This document shows, piece after piece, positions 54,822-64,000 of a DNA stretch of 64,000 nucleotides. How positions within the stretch are numbered: the stretch's first letter is position 1; every line of letters begins with the position of its first letter. The translations under genes and the position numbers were made by a program. The notes beneath the pieces are model-generated. The model ran no database searches and was not told the DNA's origin. It saw only the letters and a program-made list of their open reading frames with translations. Source of the stretch: Hyphomicrobiales bacterium (GTDB lineage Bacteria; Pseudomonadota; Alphaproteobacteria; Rhizobiales; Rhizobiaceae); NCBI GenBank assembly GCA_900472175.1, contig UCHD01000001.1, positions 186,001 through 250,000 of the forward strand, given 5' to 3'.

Positions 54822-55052
54822 ATGCAGGTCTCTAAATGGGGTAACAGTCTGGCAATTCGCATTCCTTCCTCGGTTGTGGAGGTTTTGCAGCTGAAGGAGG
54901 GCGACGAGGTTGCCGTGCGCATCGCCGGCGAACGTACCTTCGAGCTGGAGCGCAATACCGCACGTGAGGACGCGCTTGAGCGTATTAAGGCGTTTGCGAG
55001 GCCTTTGCCTGCTGATTGGAAATTCGATCGCGACGAGGCGAATGCGCGGTGA
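54822..55052 (+). CDS. vapB: AbrB/MazE-type antitoxin
   Basis: A 76-residue protein with an N-terminal AbrB-fold DNA-binding domain (MQVSKWGNSLAIRIPSSVVE) and an acidic C-terminal tail that would wrap the toxin. It overlaps the PIN-domain gene by 4 bases (GTGA), the standard coupling of toxin-antitoxin pairs. The complex is expected to repress its own promoter. Confidence 0.85.
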   Translation: MQVSKWGNSLAIRIPSSVVEVLQLKEGDEVAVRIAGERTFELERNTAREDALERIKAFARPLPADWKFDRDEANAR

Positions 55053-55459
55053 CTGCGCCCCTGCTTGATACCAACATTCTCGTCTATGCTTTCACCAACG
55101 ATGATCGTGCCGCCAAGGCGCAGGAACTTCTTTCTGAACCTTTCATCTTGAGTGTCCAGGCACTGAATGAGTTTGGCAATGTTGCTTCACGCAAGCTCGG
55201 TATGAGTTGGCCGGAAGTGCGAAGCGCCATAGAGGACGTAAGCGGACTTGCCGTTGCCATCCAACCTATTGATCGCGAATGTAATTTACAGGCGCTCAAT
55301 TTGGTCGAGCGGTTCAATTTTTCTTTCTACGATGCTTTAATGATTGCCGCTGCCCTTCTGGCGGGCTCGAAGCACGTTTTTTCCGAAGATATGCAGCATG
55401 GGCTGATTATTGACGGACGGATGACGATCCTCAACCCTTTCACGGGTATGAGCGGATAA
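55049..55459 (+). CDS. vapC: PIN-domain ribonuclease toxin (VapC type)
   Basis: A 136-residue PIN nuclease. Acidic site residues are in LLDTNILVYAF (Asp near 7), ALNEFGNV (Glu near 42), FYDALMIAAAL (Asp near 97), and the later SEDMQ. These match the VapC active-site set, so it should be active. GTG start overlaps the antitoxin stop. Composition is slightly more A+T-rich than neighbours, in line with transfer. Confidence 0.88.
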   Translation: MTAPLLDTNILVYAFTNDDRAAKAQELLSEPFILSVQALNEFGNVASRKLGMSWPEVRSAIEDVSGLAVAIQPIDRECNLQALNLVERFNFSFYDALMIAAALLAGSKHVFSEDMQHGLIIDGRMTILNPFTGMSG

Positions 55460-55562
55460 TTTTTGCAAAGGTAATCCTCACGCCGCCGGGGTCTTCTGCC
55501 CTTGACCCCTTCCGCCCATCATGGCACCAGACAGCCAGATACCCTCAACCTGGACTGATGCC

Positions 55563-56525
55563 ATGACCGCCGCCGCTCTCCCGGACCATATGAACCCCAA
55601 GCGCTCCTTTCAGGCGCTGATCCTGACGCTGCACGCTTACTGGGCGGACAAAGGATGTGCGGTTCTGCAGCCCTACGATATGGAAGTCGGCGCCGGCACC
55701 TTTCATCCGGCAACGACGTTGCGGGCGCTTGGCCCCAAACCGTGGCGGGCAGCCTATGTGCAGCCGTCGCGCCGGCCGTCCGATGGCCGCTATGGTGAAA
55801 ACCCCAACCGGCTGCAGCATTACTACCAGTATCAGGTCATCCTGAAACCCAATCCGCCGAACCTGCAGGAACTCTATCTCGGTTCGCTGGCCGCCATCGG
55901 TCTGGATCCGCTGCTGCATGATATCCGCTTTGTCGAGGACGACTGGGCAAGCCCGACGCTGGGCGCCTGGGGTCTTGGATGGGAATGCTGGTGCGACGGC
56001 ATGGAAGTCTCGCAGTTCACCTATTTCCAGCAGGTTTGCGGCATCGAATGCTCGCCTGTCTCCGGCGAACTGACTTACGGCCTCGAGCGCCTCGCCATGT
56101 ATGTCCAGGGCGTCGACAATGTCTATGACCTGAACTTCAACGGCCGCGAAGGCGACGAGAAGATCAGCTATGGCGATGTCTTCCTGCAGGCCGAGCAGGA
56201 ATATTCGCGGCACAATTTCGAATTTGCCAATACGGCCATGCTGCAGCAGCATTTCGTCGATGCCGAAAAGGAATGCATGGCGCTTCTGGCAGCCGGTGCG
56301 CCTGACACCAGCGCCAATGCGGTCCTGCACAAATGCGTCTTTCCGGCCTATGACCAGTGCATCAAGGCCAGCCATGTCTTCAACCTGCTCGATGCGCGCG
56401 GCGTGATTTCCGTGACCGAGCGCCAGAGCTACATTCTGCGCGTGCGGACGCTCGCGACAGCGTGCGGTGAGGCCTTCCTGCTGACGGATGCCGGTGGCAT
56501 CAATCTGGCAAAAGACGCGGCTTGA
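55563..56525 (+). CDS. glyQ: Glycyl-tRNA synthetase alpha subunit
   Basis: A 320-residue catalytic subunit of the alpha2-beta2 GlyRS. Conserved blocks are [20 protein letters not shown] and [20 protein letters not shown] near 37-56, and the [20 protein letters not shown] motif near 80. ATG 55563 gives a usual length; ATG 55590 is also possible. Its partner glyS starts 6.7 kb downstream, so the two subunits are not in one tight operon here. Confidence 0.94.
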   Translation: MTAAALPDHMNPKRSFQALILTLHAYWADKGCAVLQPYDMEVGAGTFHPATTLRALGPKPWRAAYVQPSRRPSDGRYGENPNRLQHYYQYQVILKPNPPNLQELYLGSLAAIGLDPLLHDIRFVEDDWASPTLGAWGLGWECWCDGMEVSQFTYFQQVCGIECSPVSGELTYGLERLAMYVQGVDNVYDLNFNGREGDEKISYGDVFLQAEQEYSRHNFEFANTAMLQQHFVDAEKECMALLAAGAPDTSANAVLHKCVFPAYDQCIKASHVFNLLDARGVISVTERQSYILRVRTLATACGEAFLLTDAGGINLAKDAA

Positions 56526-56768
56526 GCCGGATACCGGCCTGCCCGATTTGCTGTATAAACTGACCTCGGCACGCTCGAGGGCAGCATTGCCGCGGCATGC
56601 CGGTTTCCAGAAAATAACGGAAATCGTCTCAAAGCTGCAATTATGGAGAGAATTACTCGGAAATTCTCCCTGCGGGCGTGAAATCAATTGTTTAAGCGCG
56701 CCAGGTTGTTCAGTAAGCGTTTAAGGAGTTTGTTCTAAGCTTTGTCCAAGTGATTAAGTTCAGGACGA

Positions 56769-57761
56769 ATGATGGACGACGAGGATACGCTCCCCGCGGA
56801 AGTTTTGGCTTCGATGTTGATGCGAATGTTTGAGTTCGCACCGATTGCGATGGCGATTACCACCAGCGATACCAAGACCTCGAGCTATGCCAAGGTCAAC
56901 GACGCCTATCTGAAGTTGACCGGCCTGAAATGGGAAAATATCCGCGGCAAGAAGCTGACATCCGATGGCGCCGCGATTGACAACCCGGCGCGTGACCGCC
57001 GCCACCGCCTGCTGGCGGAAGTGGGATCCTACGAACTGGAAGAAGTCGATCTGGTCTATGCCGACGGCACGATCATCCCGACGCTGATTTCGGCGCAGAG
57101 AACCATGGTCGATGGTGTCTCCTTCGATGTCGAGGTGATCGTCGACGTGTCGGCGCGTGTCCGGCAGCAGCGCGAAATCGAGAACGCTTTGCGTGCGTCG
57201 GCCCGCACCGACGCCCTGTCCGGCCTTCCAAACCGGGCCTGTTTCGACGAGGTGGTCGTCGAGGCAGTCGCGCGCAGCATGTTGAACGACCGCAAGCTGG
57301 CGCTGGCCTTCATCGACCTCAACGATTTCAAGATGGTCAACGATACCCTGGGACATGCAGCCGGCGACGAGGTGCTGAGAACCATCGCCAGCCGTTTGCG
57401 CGAAAGTTTCCGCGCCACGGATTTCATCGCCAGAATCGGCGGCGATGAATTTGTCGTCCTGCTCGATATCGACCTGAAGCTGGCGGCGGACGTGCAGCAG
57501 AATGTCCAGGATGCGATGGAGCGCGTTTTCAAGCCGATCGCGATAGAGGGAAAGGTCACCTATACCGGCGCAGCCGTCGGCGTCACGTTCTTGCAACCCG
57601 ACGATACCGTTGCGTCCTTCGTCCGCCGGGCCGACGAGTATATGTATATTGCCAAAACCAGCGAGCAGCGTGTCGCTGTCGTCTGTTTCGGGCAGATCCT
57701 CGAGGCTGCCCCTTCGCCGGAAGACTCGGTGGAATGGGGCAAGTTAGGTCAGAAAAGATAG
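56769..57761 (+). CDS. PAS-domain diguanylate cyclase
   Basis: A 330-residue soluble protein. A PAS domain (about 12-130) reads LMRMFEFAPIAMAITTSDTK. The GGDEF domain (about 150-320) has intact GGDEF at 224-228 and an RxxD inhibitory site (RATD) just before it, so it is predicted active and feedback-inhibited. It likely makes c-di-GMP in response to a signal sensed by the PAS domain. Confidence 0.9.
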   Translation: MMDDEDTLPAEVLASMLMRMFEFAPIAMAITTSDTKTSSYAKVNDAYLKLTGLKWENIRGKKLTSDGAAIDNPARDRRHRLLAEVGSYELEEVDLVYADGTIIPTLISAQRTMVDGVSFDVEVIVDVSARVRQQREIENALRASARTDALSGLPNRACFDEVVVEAVARSMLNDRKLALAFIDLNDFKMVNDTLGHAAGDEVLRTIASRLRESFRATDFIARIGGDEFVVLLDIDLKLAADVQQNVQDAMERVFKPIAIEGKVTYTGAAVGVTFLQPDDTVASFVRRADEYMYIAKTSEQRVAVVCFGQILEAAPSPEDSVEWGKLGQKR

Positions 57762-57826
57762 GTCCTGGAATTTTGGAGTACCGTCATGGGCGGCATTTTC
57801 CAGTCTAAAAAAAGACGAAAACCCTG

Positions 57827-57857
57827 TTGACCTCAACTAAAGTTGAGGTCCTAGAAC
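57827..57857 (+). promoter_or_regulatory. SoxR-type promoter with operator
   Basis: The operator ACCTCAACTAAAGTTGAGGT (57830-57849) has perfect 9-bp arms and closely follows the SoxR box CCTCAAGTTAACTTGAGG. It sits between TTGACC (57827-57832) and TAGAAC (57852-57857) with a 19-base spacer, the over-long spacing needed for SoxR/MerR activation. It points at the monooxygenase gene at 57906. No soxR gene is in the window. Confidence 0.8.
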
Positions 57858-57905
57858 TTGCTATGTCCGGCCCCAACGTGTGGCCGCTAGCGAAGGACGA
57901 CACAG

Positions 57906-58244
57906 ATGAGTTTTCAGTCTGCCAGCGATGCGCCGCTCTGCCGTATTAACAAGTTCTCGGTGCCGGTTGAAAGCCGGGGTGCGTTCCTCGATCTGATGTC
58001 GAAGACGCATGCGATTTTGCGCCGCCAGGAGGGCGTCACCGCCGAGCGTGTTCTTGAGCAGCAGTCCGGGCCGGGCGTTTTCAATTTCGTCGCGGTGATA
58101 GAGTTTGCCGGGCAGCATGTTATCGACGGTATTGTTTCCGCCATCGCTGCCTTCGACCGGCAGGCCGGTATCGACCGTCAGCAAATCATGACAACGCTGG
58201 GTATCAAGACTGATATGGGGCTTTATCGCTGCATCGATATCTAA
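57906..58244 (+). CDS. ABM-domain (antibiotic biosynthesis monooxygenase-like) protein
   Basis: A 112-residue dimeric alpha-beta barrel of the ABM superfamily. It reads APLCRINKFSVPVESRGAFL near 9-28, with the characteristic AQ/EG-V-turn and central QSGPGVFNFVAVIEFAG. Such proteins act as cofactor-free quinol or polyketide monooxygenases or heme degraders. Control by the adjacent SoxR box points to a redox-cycling quinone-type substrate (inference). Confidence 0.85.
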   Translation: MSFQSASDAPLCRINKFSVPVESRGAFLDLMSKTHAILRRQEGVTAERVLEQQSGPGVFNFVAVIEFAGQHVIDGIVSAIAAFDRQAGIDRQQIMTTLGIKTDMGLYRCIDI

Positions 58245-58292
58245 GGAGATATCAAGTCCGGCAGTATTCCGGTATCCGGAGCGAAAACCTGC

Positions 58293-58490
58293 TTAGATCA
58301 GGTCGCCTGCTTCGGTGCCGATCTGCCAGATAGGCTTCAGTGTGGGGAACGTGCCGGTCGGCAACTGGCCTGAATAGGTTTGCATTGCCCGGCGGACACC
58401 GGCCGGCTTTTCGACTGTGCCGACGCTCGCATAGGCAAAAAACAGAGCCGAAAAGGCGATGACGTTGATCAGGGTGGCGAGCGGTTTCAT
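58293..58490 (-). CDS. Small hypothetical protein with membrane segment
   Basis: A 65-residue protein: hydrophobic start MKPLATLINVIAFSALFFAY, then a polar tail. No family recognised. The ribosome-binding site is weak. It could be a signal-anchored small protein; the reading frame alone is modest support. Confidence 0.5.
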   Translation of the reverse strand: MKPLATLINVIAFSALFFAYASVGTVEKPAGVRRAMQTYSGQLPTGTFPTLKPIWQIGTEAGDLI

Positions 58491-58692
58491 GGGAGCGGTA
58501 CTTTGCGGTTCGGCGTTGATCTGATGCCCCACTATCGATCAGACGCCGCCATCGCGCGGTTCCCGGCGGAACAGGCCGGCGCTGCTGAAATAGGAAAACG
58601 GAAGGGGTGAGGCGCGCGGTTGAAATTTATCTTTCAACGGGGACGTTCGATCCTTAAGCTGCGGCACAATCGAGCGGCGGAGGGTAACCCTG

Positions 58693-59241
58693 ATGATTGG
58701 TCTGGCCATTGGTGCGGTGGTGATCCTGTACCTGATTTTCATCTATAACGGCCTGGTCAAGGCGCGGCAGGTGAAGGAGGAGGCATGGTCCGGCATCGAC
58801 GTGCAGTTGAAGCGGCGCGCTGATCTCATCCCCAATCTGATCGAGACCGTCAAAGGCTATGCCGCCCATGAAAAGGGCACGCTGGAAGAGGTCGTTGCCC
58901 TTCGAAACAAGGCGCAGGCGCTGCCGGCAGGTGATGTCGCCGGACGCGCTGCGACGGAGGGCATGCTGAGCCAGGCGCTCGGCAAACTGTTCGCGCTGGC
59001 GGAAGCCTATCCAGACCTCAAGGCCAACCAGAACTTTTCCGAGCTGCAGCAATCGCTGGAAAGCATCGAAGGCGAAGTGCAGATGGCCCGCCGCTACTAC
59101 AACGGCGCGGCCCGCGACTTGAACGTCAAGGTCGAAAGCTTTCCGTCGAATTTCATCGCCGGCCCTTTCGGTTTTACCAAGGCGGCCTTTTTCGAGATCA
59201 CCAACGAGGCCGATCGCGCCGTGCCGGTGGTGAAGTTTTAA
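58693..59241 (+). CDS. lemA: LemA family protein
   Basis: A 182-residue protein with one N-terminal membrane helix (MIGLAIGAVVILYLIFIYNG) and a four-helix coiled domain (AWSGIDVQLKRRADLIPNLI; ARRYYNGAARDLNVKVESFP). LemA proteins commonly pair with a DUF2207/TPM membrane protein; here that protein (60655) follows aroA. Function is unknown. Confidence 0.92.
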   Translation: MIGLAIGAVVILYLIFIYNGLVKARQVKEEAWSGIDVQLKRRADLIPNLIETVKGYAAHEKGTLEEVVALRNKAQALPAGDVAGRAATEGMLSQALGKLFALAEAYPDLKANQNFSELQQSLESIEGEVQMARRYYNGAARDLNVKVESFPSNFIAGPFGFTKAAFFEITNEADRAVPVVKF

Positions 59242-59342
59242 TCTAGCCGGAAAAGCTATTCCGTCGTAGACGGCTATCCACAATCGACAAGAGCATGCAC
59301 GGCCGCGGACAGGCAGTGCTGAAGGCATGAAGAGACAAGAGC

Positions 59343-60611
59343 ATGAACGCCGCAGACCAGAAACTGACCATCCTTCCGCCCGGCCATCCGCTTGAAGGCC
59401 GCGTCAGTCCGCCCGGCTCGAAGTCGATCACCAACCGGGCGCTGCTGCTGGCGGGTCTTGCCAAGGGCACCAGCCGTCTGACGGGTGCGCTGAAGAGCGA
59501 CGACACCCGCTACATGGCCGACGCCCTGCGCGCCATGGGCGTGGAGATTTCCGAGCCGGACGATACCACGTTCATCGTTACCGGATCCGGCAAGCTCCTG
59601 CCACCGGAAAAGCCGCTTTTCCTTGGCAATGCCGGGACTGCAACCCGCTTTCTGACCGCGGCTGCGGCTCTCGTCGATGGCACGGTTATCGTCGATGGCG
59701 ACCAGCATATGCGCAAGCGGCCGATCGCACCGCTGGTGACTGCATTGCGCTCGCTCGGCGTCACGGTGGAAGCTGAAACCGGTTGCCCACCTGTTACCGT
59801 TTCGGGTACTGGCGATTTTGCCAAGGACCATGTCACCATCGATGCCGGCCTTTCCAGCCAGTATGTATCGGCCTTGCTGATGGCGGCTGCCGGCTCGTCC
59901 CACCCCATCAATATCGAGCTTGCCGGCGAAGAGATCGGTGCGCGCGGCTATATCGACTTGACGGTTGCCGCCATGAAGGCTTTCGGTGCGCAGGTAACGC
60001 AGGTCAGCCCGTCGATCTGGCAGGTGGCCCCGACCGGTTATCATGCGACCGACTATCTGATCGAGCCGGATGCGTCGGCTGCAACCTATCTCTGGGCGGC
60101 GGAAATGCTGACCGGCGGCCGGATCGACCTCGGCGTTGTTGCAACATCGTTCTCGCAGCCGGATGCGAAAGCCTATGAGGTGATCGCCACGTTCCCGCAT
60201 ATGCCTGCTGTCATTGATGGTTCGCAGATGCAGGATGCAATCCCGACGCTTGCCGTGCTTGCGGCCTTCAACGAGACGCCGGTGCGGTTCGTCGGCATCG
60301 AGAACCTGCGCGTCAAGGAATGCGACCGCATCCGCGCGCTGTCCACCGGCCTTTCCAACATTCGCCCCGGTCTCGGCATCGAGGAGGGCGACGATCTGCT
60401 GGTTGCGTCGGATCCGGCGCTGGCCGGCCAGACGCTGCCTGCCGACATCGACACGTTCGCCGATCACCGCATCGCCATGAGCTTTGCGCTGGCGGGGTTG
60501 AAGATCAACGGCATCACCATTCTCGACCCGGGCTGCGTCGCAAAAACCTATCCGCGCTATTGGGACGAGCTTGCCTCGCTCGGCGTCGGTCTTGAGGGCG
60601 ACCGGCCTTAA
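59343..60611 (+). CDS. aroA: 3-phosphoshikimate 1-carboxyvinyltransferase (EPSP synthase)
   Basis: A 422-residue EPSP synthase of the shikimate pathway. The substrate-binding lysine motif is in [20 protein letters not shown] near 23-42, and [20 protein letters not shown] near 93-112 is the class I-type loop (GNAGT, not the GNAAT of CP4-type enzymes). Catalytic residues near [13 protein letters not shown] and EKECDR-type segments are present. In rhizobia a class II aroA usually lies near cmk-rpsA, so this may be a second copy. It lies between lemA and its usual DUF2207 partner. Confidence 0.9.
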   Translation: MNAADQKLTILPPGHPLEGRVSPPGSKSITNRALLLAGLAKGTSRLTGALKSDDTRYMADALRAMGVEISEPDDTTFIVTGSGKLLPPEKPLFLGNAGTATRFLTAAAALVDGTVIVDGDQHMRKRPIAPLVTALRSLGVTVEAETGCPPVTVSGTGDFAKDHVTIDAGLSSQYVSALLMAAAGSSHPINIELAGEEIGARGYIDLTVAAMKAFGAQVTQVSPSIWQVAPTGYHATDYLIEPDASAATYLWAAEMLTGGRIDLGVVATSFSQPDAKAYEVIATFPHMPAVIDGSQMQDAIPTLAVLAAFNETPVRFVGIENLRVKECDRIRALSTGLSNIRPGLGIEEGDDLLVASDPALAGQTLPADIDTFADHRIAMSFALAGLKINGITILDPGCVAKTYPRYWDELASLGVGLEGDRP

Positions 60612-60654
60612 CCGGACGGAACATACGGCGCAGGGCCGGGGAGGGATCGATCGC

Positions 60655-62598
60655 ATGAAACGTGTGTTTGCGGCGCTGGGATGGCTCTCTCTCTTCCTCA
60701 CCATCCTGCTCGTCACGGGTGGGGTTGCGCGGGCCGAAGAGGTGTTTACCGCCTACCGCTCCGTGATCGATGTTGCCAAAAGCGGCGTGCTCAGCGTCAC
60801 CGAAACGATCACCGCCAATGTCGAGGGAGACCGCATCAAGCGTGGCATCTACCGCGATTTTCCGCTGACCGTGACCGACGCAGACGGCCGTGCTGTCCGG
60901 GTCGATTTCAAGCTGATCTCCGTCGAACGGGACGGTGCCGCAGAACCATACCGTACCGAAAGCATCAGCGGCGGCATCCGCATCTATACCGGCGACAAGG
61001 ACGTGTTCTTGGCCGATGGTCAGCATACATTCCAGTTCACCTACGAAACTGCCCGCCAGATCCGGTTCTTTCCCGATCATGATGAGCTCTACTGGAATGT
61101 GACCGGCAACCAATGGGCGTTTCCGATCGAGGAGGCCTCCGCCACCGTTGCCTTGCCCTCAGGCGTGAAGGCTGAAGCGCTCAATGTCTTCACCGGCGGC
61201 CAGGGGGCGACAGACGAGAATGCCCGTGCGCTCGAGGATGGCGACCGGTTGGTCTTCACCACGACACGCCGGCTTGAGGCTAATGAAGGGCTGACCATCG
61301 CCGTCAAGATGCCCAAGGGCAGCATTGACCCGCCATCGGTATCGCAGCAAAGGACCTGGTGGTTTTTCGATCACCTGCCGCCGATCCTCGCCATGACCGG
61401 CTTCGTCATCGCCGCGCTATACTATTCGCGCATGTGGCTGAAGGTCGGCCGCGATCCGGCTCGCGGTGTCATCGTGCCGCGCTGGGACGCGCCGGACGGG
61501 ATTTCCCCGGCGCTGGTCAACTATATCGACAACAAGGGGTTTTCCGGCCAGGGCTGGACGGCGCTTTCCGCCGCTGCGCTCAATCTCGCCGTCGGCGGTT
61601 ATGTCGTCCTGAAGGATTTCAAGAATTCGCTGGTGATCACCCGCACGGACAAGCCTAAGCCGCCGCCCTTGCCGACCGGTGAGGCCACCGTGCTGGCGGC
61701 GGTGCAGCGCAATGGCGGTGCGCTGACGATCGATAAGGAGAATGGCCCGGCGGTGCAGAAGGCCGGAGCTGATTTCCGCACCGCCATGGAAAAGGAACAC
61801 CGCAACAAATACTATCATGCCAACACTGCCTATGTGGTTGGCGGCATCGCGATCTCGGTGCTGTTTCTGCTGGCCATTTGCATCGCAGGCGTTGCCGACG
61901 GGGCGACCGTCGCGCTGGTCATTGTGCCGGTTTTCGCGTCGATTGTCATCTCGGTGTTCGCACTTGCCATCGGTAAGGTCTTTAACAAGAAAGGCAGCCT
62001 GTTTGTCCGCATCGGCTCGCTGATTGCTGCAGCCTTCCTGACATTCTTCGTTGTCGCCGCTGTGCTCAGCGTATTGGCGGTGCTCATCAGTATGGCTCTG
62101 GAGGCGCATCAGGTGCCGCTTTTGATCGGCGTCGGCGGCATCGTGCTCGTCAACATGCTGTTCTTCCATCTGATGGGTGCTCCGACGCCGATCGGTTCGA
62201 AGATGATGGATGGCATCGATGGCCTGCGGCAGTATCTGACGCTTGCGGAAAAAGACCGGATGAACATGGCCGGCGCACCGGACATGTCGCCCCAACATTT
62301 CGAAAAGCTTCTGCCCTATGCGGTGGCGCTGGGTGTCGAAAAACCCTGGTCCGAAACCTTCGACCGCTGGCTTCTTGCCGCTGCCGCCGGTGCCGCTGCC
62401 TACCAGCCTGCCTGGTACACCGGCAACAATTTCGCCGCCGGCTCCTTCGGTGACCGTATGGGCGGTTTTGCAGGCTCGATGGCCAGCACCATGTCCTCAT
62501 CGCTGCCCCCGCCACCCAGCTCCTCATCCTCCGGCTTTTCCTCCGGCGGCGGCTTTTCCGGCGGTGGCGGCGGCGGCGGTGGTGGAGGTGGGTGGTAG
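60655..62598 (+). CDS. DUF2207 domain-containing membrane protein
   Basis: A 647-residue protein: signal peptide ([20 protein letters not shown]), extracytoplasmic DUF2207 domain (about 30-230), a membrane helix near 240, and cytoplasmic and further membrane segments near 400-510. It ends in a Ser- and Gly-rich tail with eleven glycines followed by Trp, a feature of this family. It usually accompanies LemA and may act with it in the envelope. ATG 60655 starts the signal peptide and has GGGAGG upstream. Confidence 0.9.
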   Translation: MKRVFAALGWLSLFLTILLVTGGVARAEEVFTAYRSVIDVAKSGVLSVTETITANVEGDRIKRGIYRDFPLTVTDADGRAVRVDFKLISVERDGAAEPYRTESISGGIRIYTGDKDVFLADGQHTFQFTYETARQIRFFPDHDELYWNVTGNQWAFPIEEASATVALPSGVKAEALNVFTGGQGATDENARALEDGDRLVFTTTRRLEANEGLTIAVKMPKGSIDPPSVSQQRTWWFFDHLPPILAMTGFVIAALYYSRMWLKVGRDPARGVIVPRWDAPDGISPALVNYIDNKGFSGQGWTALSAAALNLAVGGYVVLKDFKNSLVITRTDKPKPPPLPTGEATVLAAVQRNGGALTIDKENGPAVQKAGADFRTAMEKEHRNKYYHANTAYVVGGIAISVLFLLAICIAGVADGATVALVIVPVFASIVISVFALAIGKVFNKKGSLFVRIGSLIAAAFLTFFVVAAVLSVLAVLISMALEAHQVPLLIGVGGIVLVNMLFFHLMGAPTPIGSKMMDGIDGLRQYLTLAEKDRMNMAGAPDMSPQHFEKLLPYAVALGVEKPWSETFDRWLLAAAAGAAAYQPAWYTGNNFAAGSFGDRMGGFAGSMASTMSSSLPPPPSSSSSGFSSGGGFSGGGGGGGGGGGW

Positions 62599-62605
62599 TA
62601 GTTTT

Positions 62606-62743
62606 ACCTCCCCCTTGAGGGGGGGAGGTCGCGACGCAGTCGCGGGTGGGGGTGACCACGGCGCGCACCACACCCCACTGCATATGCCGCAAGTCACCCC
62701 ACCCCGTCGCTTCGCGCCGACCCTCCCCCTCAAGGGGAGGGTG
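62606..62743. repeat. Palindromic intergenic element (RIME-like)
   Basis: About 138 bases with the two ends imperfect inverted copies of each other (about 50 bases each). The left end has hairpins ACCTCCCCC/GGGGGAGGT (62606-62629) and CGCGAC/GTCGCG (62630-62644). The right end has CCCTCCCC/GGGGAGGG (62721-62741). Inner arms GGTGGGGGTGAC and GTCACCCCACC pair. It lies between the DUF2207 stop and the DUF559 gene. Confidence 0.85.
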
Positions 62744-62790
62744 TTGCCATCCGGCATGCTTCTCTTCAATTTAGGCGGGAGGAGAAGCGC

Positions 62791-63249
62791 ATGACAAAGC
62801 CACCGTCAAAACTGGATCGCTTCAGAATCGCTAACAGCCGTCGCCTGCGTAATGGCGCGACGGATGCCGAAACAAAACTCTGGCGCCATCTCGAACGCAT
62901 TCCGCTCGAAGGGACCCATTTCCGTCGCCAAGTTCCCATCGGACCGTATTTCGTTGATTTCGCATGCCATCAGATCGGCTTGGTCATTGAGCTCGACGGA
63001 AGCCAGCACGCATCTGATGCTGGGCTCCAGCGAGACGAAAAGAGAACTGCTTTCCTGGAGAATGAAGGTTATAGCGTCCTTCGTTTCTGGAATTCCGATG
63101 TCTTCGAGGACCTCAATGCGGTGCTCGACACGATTTTTGCCATTGTGCAGCAACGTCAAATTTTGCTAGCAGAAGCCAACCATTTTCACCCCACTCCGGC
63201 ACATCGTGCCGACCCTCTCCATCGAGGAGAGGGTGAGGAAGAAATCTGA
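62791..63249 (+). CDS. DUF559 endonuclease-like protein
   Basis: A 152-residue protein of the DUF559/Vsr-like PD-(D/E)xK group. It opens with a basic lead [20 protein letters not shown], then [20 protein letters not shown] and ELDGSQH, with Asp56 and Glu67 as likely metal ligands. It ends with [20 protein letters not shown], which is encoded by a palindromic repeat (63187-63235). Its stop overlaps the glyS start by one base (TGATG). Family members are often linked to repeats; biochemical activity is unproven. Confidence 0.85.
   Translation: MTKPPSKLDRFRIANSRRLRNGATDAETKLWRHLERIPLEGTHFRRQVPIGPYFVDFACHQIGLVIELDGSQHASDAGLQRDEKRTAFLENEGYSVLRFWNSDVFEDLNAVLDTIFAIVQQRQILLAEANHFHPTPAHRADPLHRGEGEEEI
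63187..63235. repeat. Half palindromic element inside the DUF559 coding end
   Basis: It runs from CACCCCAC to GGGTG and contains hairpins CGGCAC-ATC-GTGCCG (63197-63211) and CCCTCTCC-ATCGA-GGAGAGGG (63213-63233). The layout matches the right half of the element at 62695-62743, in the same orientation, so the DUF559 gene sits between two direct copies. Confidence 0.8.
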
Positions 63250-64000
63250 TGCCCGATCTTCTGCTTGAACTCCGCTCCGAGGAAATCCCGGCCCGTATGC
63301 AGCGTAAGGCTGCCGGTGACTTGAAGAAGCTTTTGACCGATGCGCTGGTCGAGGCGGGGCTGACCTATGAGGGTGCCAGGGAATACTGGACACCGCGCCG
63401 GCTGACGCTCGATATCCGTGGTTTGAACACCCGCTCCGCCGATGTGCGCGAAGACCGGAAGGGTCCGCGCACCGATGCCAATGAAAAGGCAATCGAGGGC
63501 TTTTTGCGCGGTGCCGGTCTCACTTCGATCGATCAGGCGCATGTGCATAGCGATCCGAAGAAGGGCGATTTCTACGTTGCCCATATCGTCAAGCCCGGCC
63601 GTCCGGCAGAAGAGATCATTGCCGAGGTGATGCCCGGCATCATTCGCACGTTCCCCTGGGGCAACCCGATGCGCTGGGGTGCCGCCTCGGCCAAGCCTGG
63701 TTCGTTGCGCTGGGTGCGGCCGTTGCAGACGATCGTCTGCCTGTTCGGCCCCGAGCACGAGGAAACCCATGTCGTCCCGTTCGAGGTCGATGGCATCGTT
63801 GCCTCCAACGTCACCTATGGACACCGTTTCCACGCGCCGGAAGCCATCACCGTGCGCCGCTTTGCCGATTACATCGAGAAGCTGGAAAAGGCCAAGGTCA
63901 TCCTCGATGCCGAGCGCCGCAAGCAGATCATCGCGGCCGATGCCGCCAATATCGCCTTTGCCAGTGGCCTTGAACTGGTCGAGGACGAGGCGCTGCTGGA
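63249..64000 (+). CDS. glyS: Glycyl-tRNA synthetase beta subunit, N-terminal part
   Basis: The first 250 codons are in the window; the gene runs off the end. It begins [20 protein letters not shown], the family signature. Further conserved parts are [20 protein letters not shown] and [20 protein letters not shown]. The beta subunit binds tRNA-Gly and supports the alpha subunit encoded by glyQ. The ATG overlaps the DUF559 stop, which may couple their translation. Confidence 0.95.
   Translation, partial: MPDLLLELRSEEIPARMQRKAAGDLKKLLTDALVEAGLTYEGAREYWTPRRLTLDIRGLNTRSADVREDRKGPRTDANEKAIEGFLRGAGLTSIDQAHVHSDPKKGDFYVAHIVKPGRPAEEIIAEVMPGIIRTFPWGNPMRWGAASAKPGSLRWVRPLQTIVCLFGPEHEETHVVPFEVDGIVASNVTYGHRFHAPEAITVRRFADYIEKLEKAKVILDAERRKQIIAADAANIAFASGLELVEDEALL

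Overview
The window is GC-rich alphaproteobacterial chromosome, almost certainly Rhizobiaceae (Rhizobium/Agrobacterium/Allorhizobium type). The basis is the gene order pmbA, CysQ-like phosphatase, DUF4170, waaA, lpxK, DUF2093, mutL; a separate F0 operon atpI-B-E-b'-b; dense intact genes with short spacers; and EcfG-type and sigma-54-type promoters. No rRNA, tRNA, CRISPR array, prophage or transposase was found. Most of the window is ordinary core chromosome. The unusual material lies mainly in intergenic regions.

Layout. 1-4.1 kb: end of a GNAT gene, tadA, an RluB-type pseudouridine synthase with a long RGD-rich tail, rsmD, a patatin-like lipase. 4.1-15.5 kb: Kef-type antiporter, pmbA, then lipid A/Kdo genes (waaA, lpxK) interrupted by a HAD phosphatase and a lone flagellin gene, then DUF2093 and mutL. 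15.5-19.1 kb: a PAS/receiver protein without a kinase domain and a GGDEF-EAL protein. 19.1-23.7 kb: LysR regulator divergent from an MttB-family methyltransferase and a TMADH-like demethylase, a likely methylamine/betaine catabolic pair. 23.8-26 kb: PRC-barrel stress protein with an EcfG-type promoter, a candidate sRNA, an unknown membrane protein. 26-30.2 kb: De Ley-Doudoroff type sugar-acid operon (SDR, dgoK, dgoA, SMP-30 lactonase) facing an IclR regulator across a 17-bp palindrome.

30.4-36.4 kb: two tandem LuxR solos, a chemoreceptor with a CheR-tether tail, then an intergenic region rich in structure (terminator, sigma-54 promoter, candidate sRNA, 17-bp perfect hairpin) before mrp. 36.9-44.2 kb: corA, kup, a SleB cell-wall hydrolase and the F0 ATP synthase operon. 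44.3-55.5 kb: rnhB, a radical SAM protein, a small glycosyltransferase, moaB, ispE, a TPR lipoprotein-like protein, polyprenyl diphosphate synthase, DUF2007, a TrmN6-like methyltransferase, an S49 peptidase and a VapBC-type toxin-antitoxin pair. 55.5-64 kb: glyQ and glyS separated by about 6.7 kb carrying a diguanylate cyclase, a SoxR-box-controlled monooxygenase, lemA, aroA, a DUF2207 protein and a DUF559 endonuclease-like gene bracketed by palindromic repeats.

The candidates I consider least explained are the sigma-54 promoter plus putative sRNA between the chemoreceptor and mrp, the DUF559 gene embedded in palindromic elements next to glyS, and the Hfq-sRNA-like unit ending just before the membrane protein at 24.8 kb. 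All functional calls come from reading the sequence; no database search was run.
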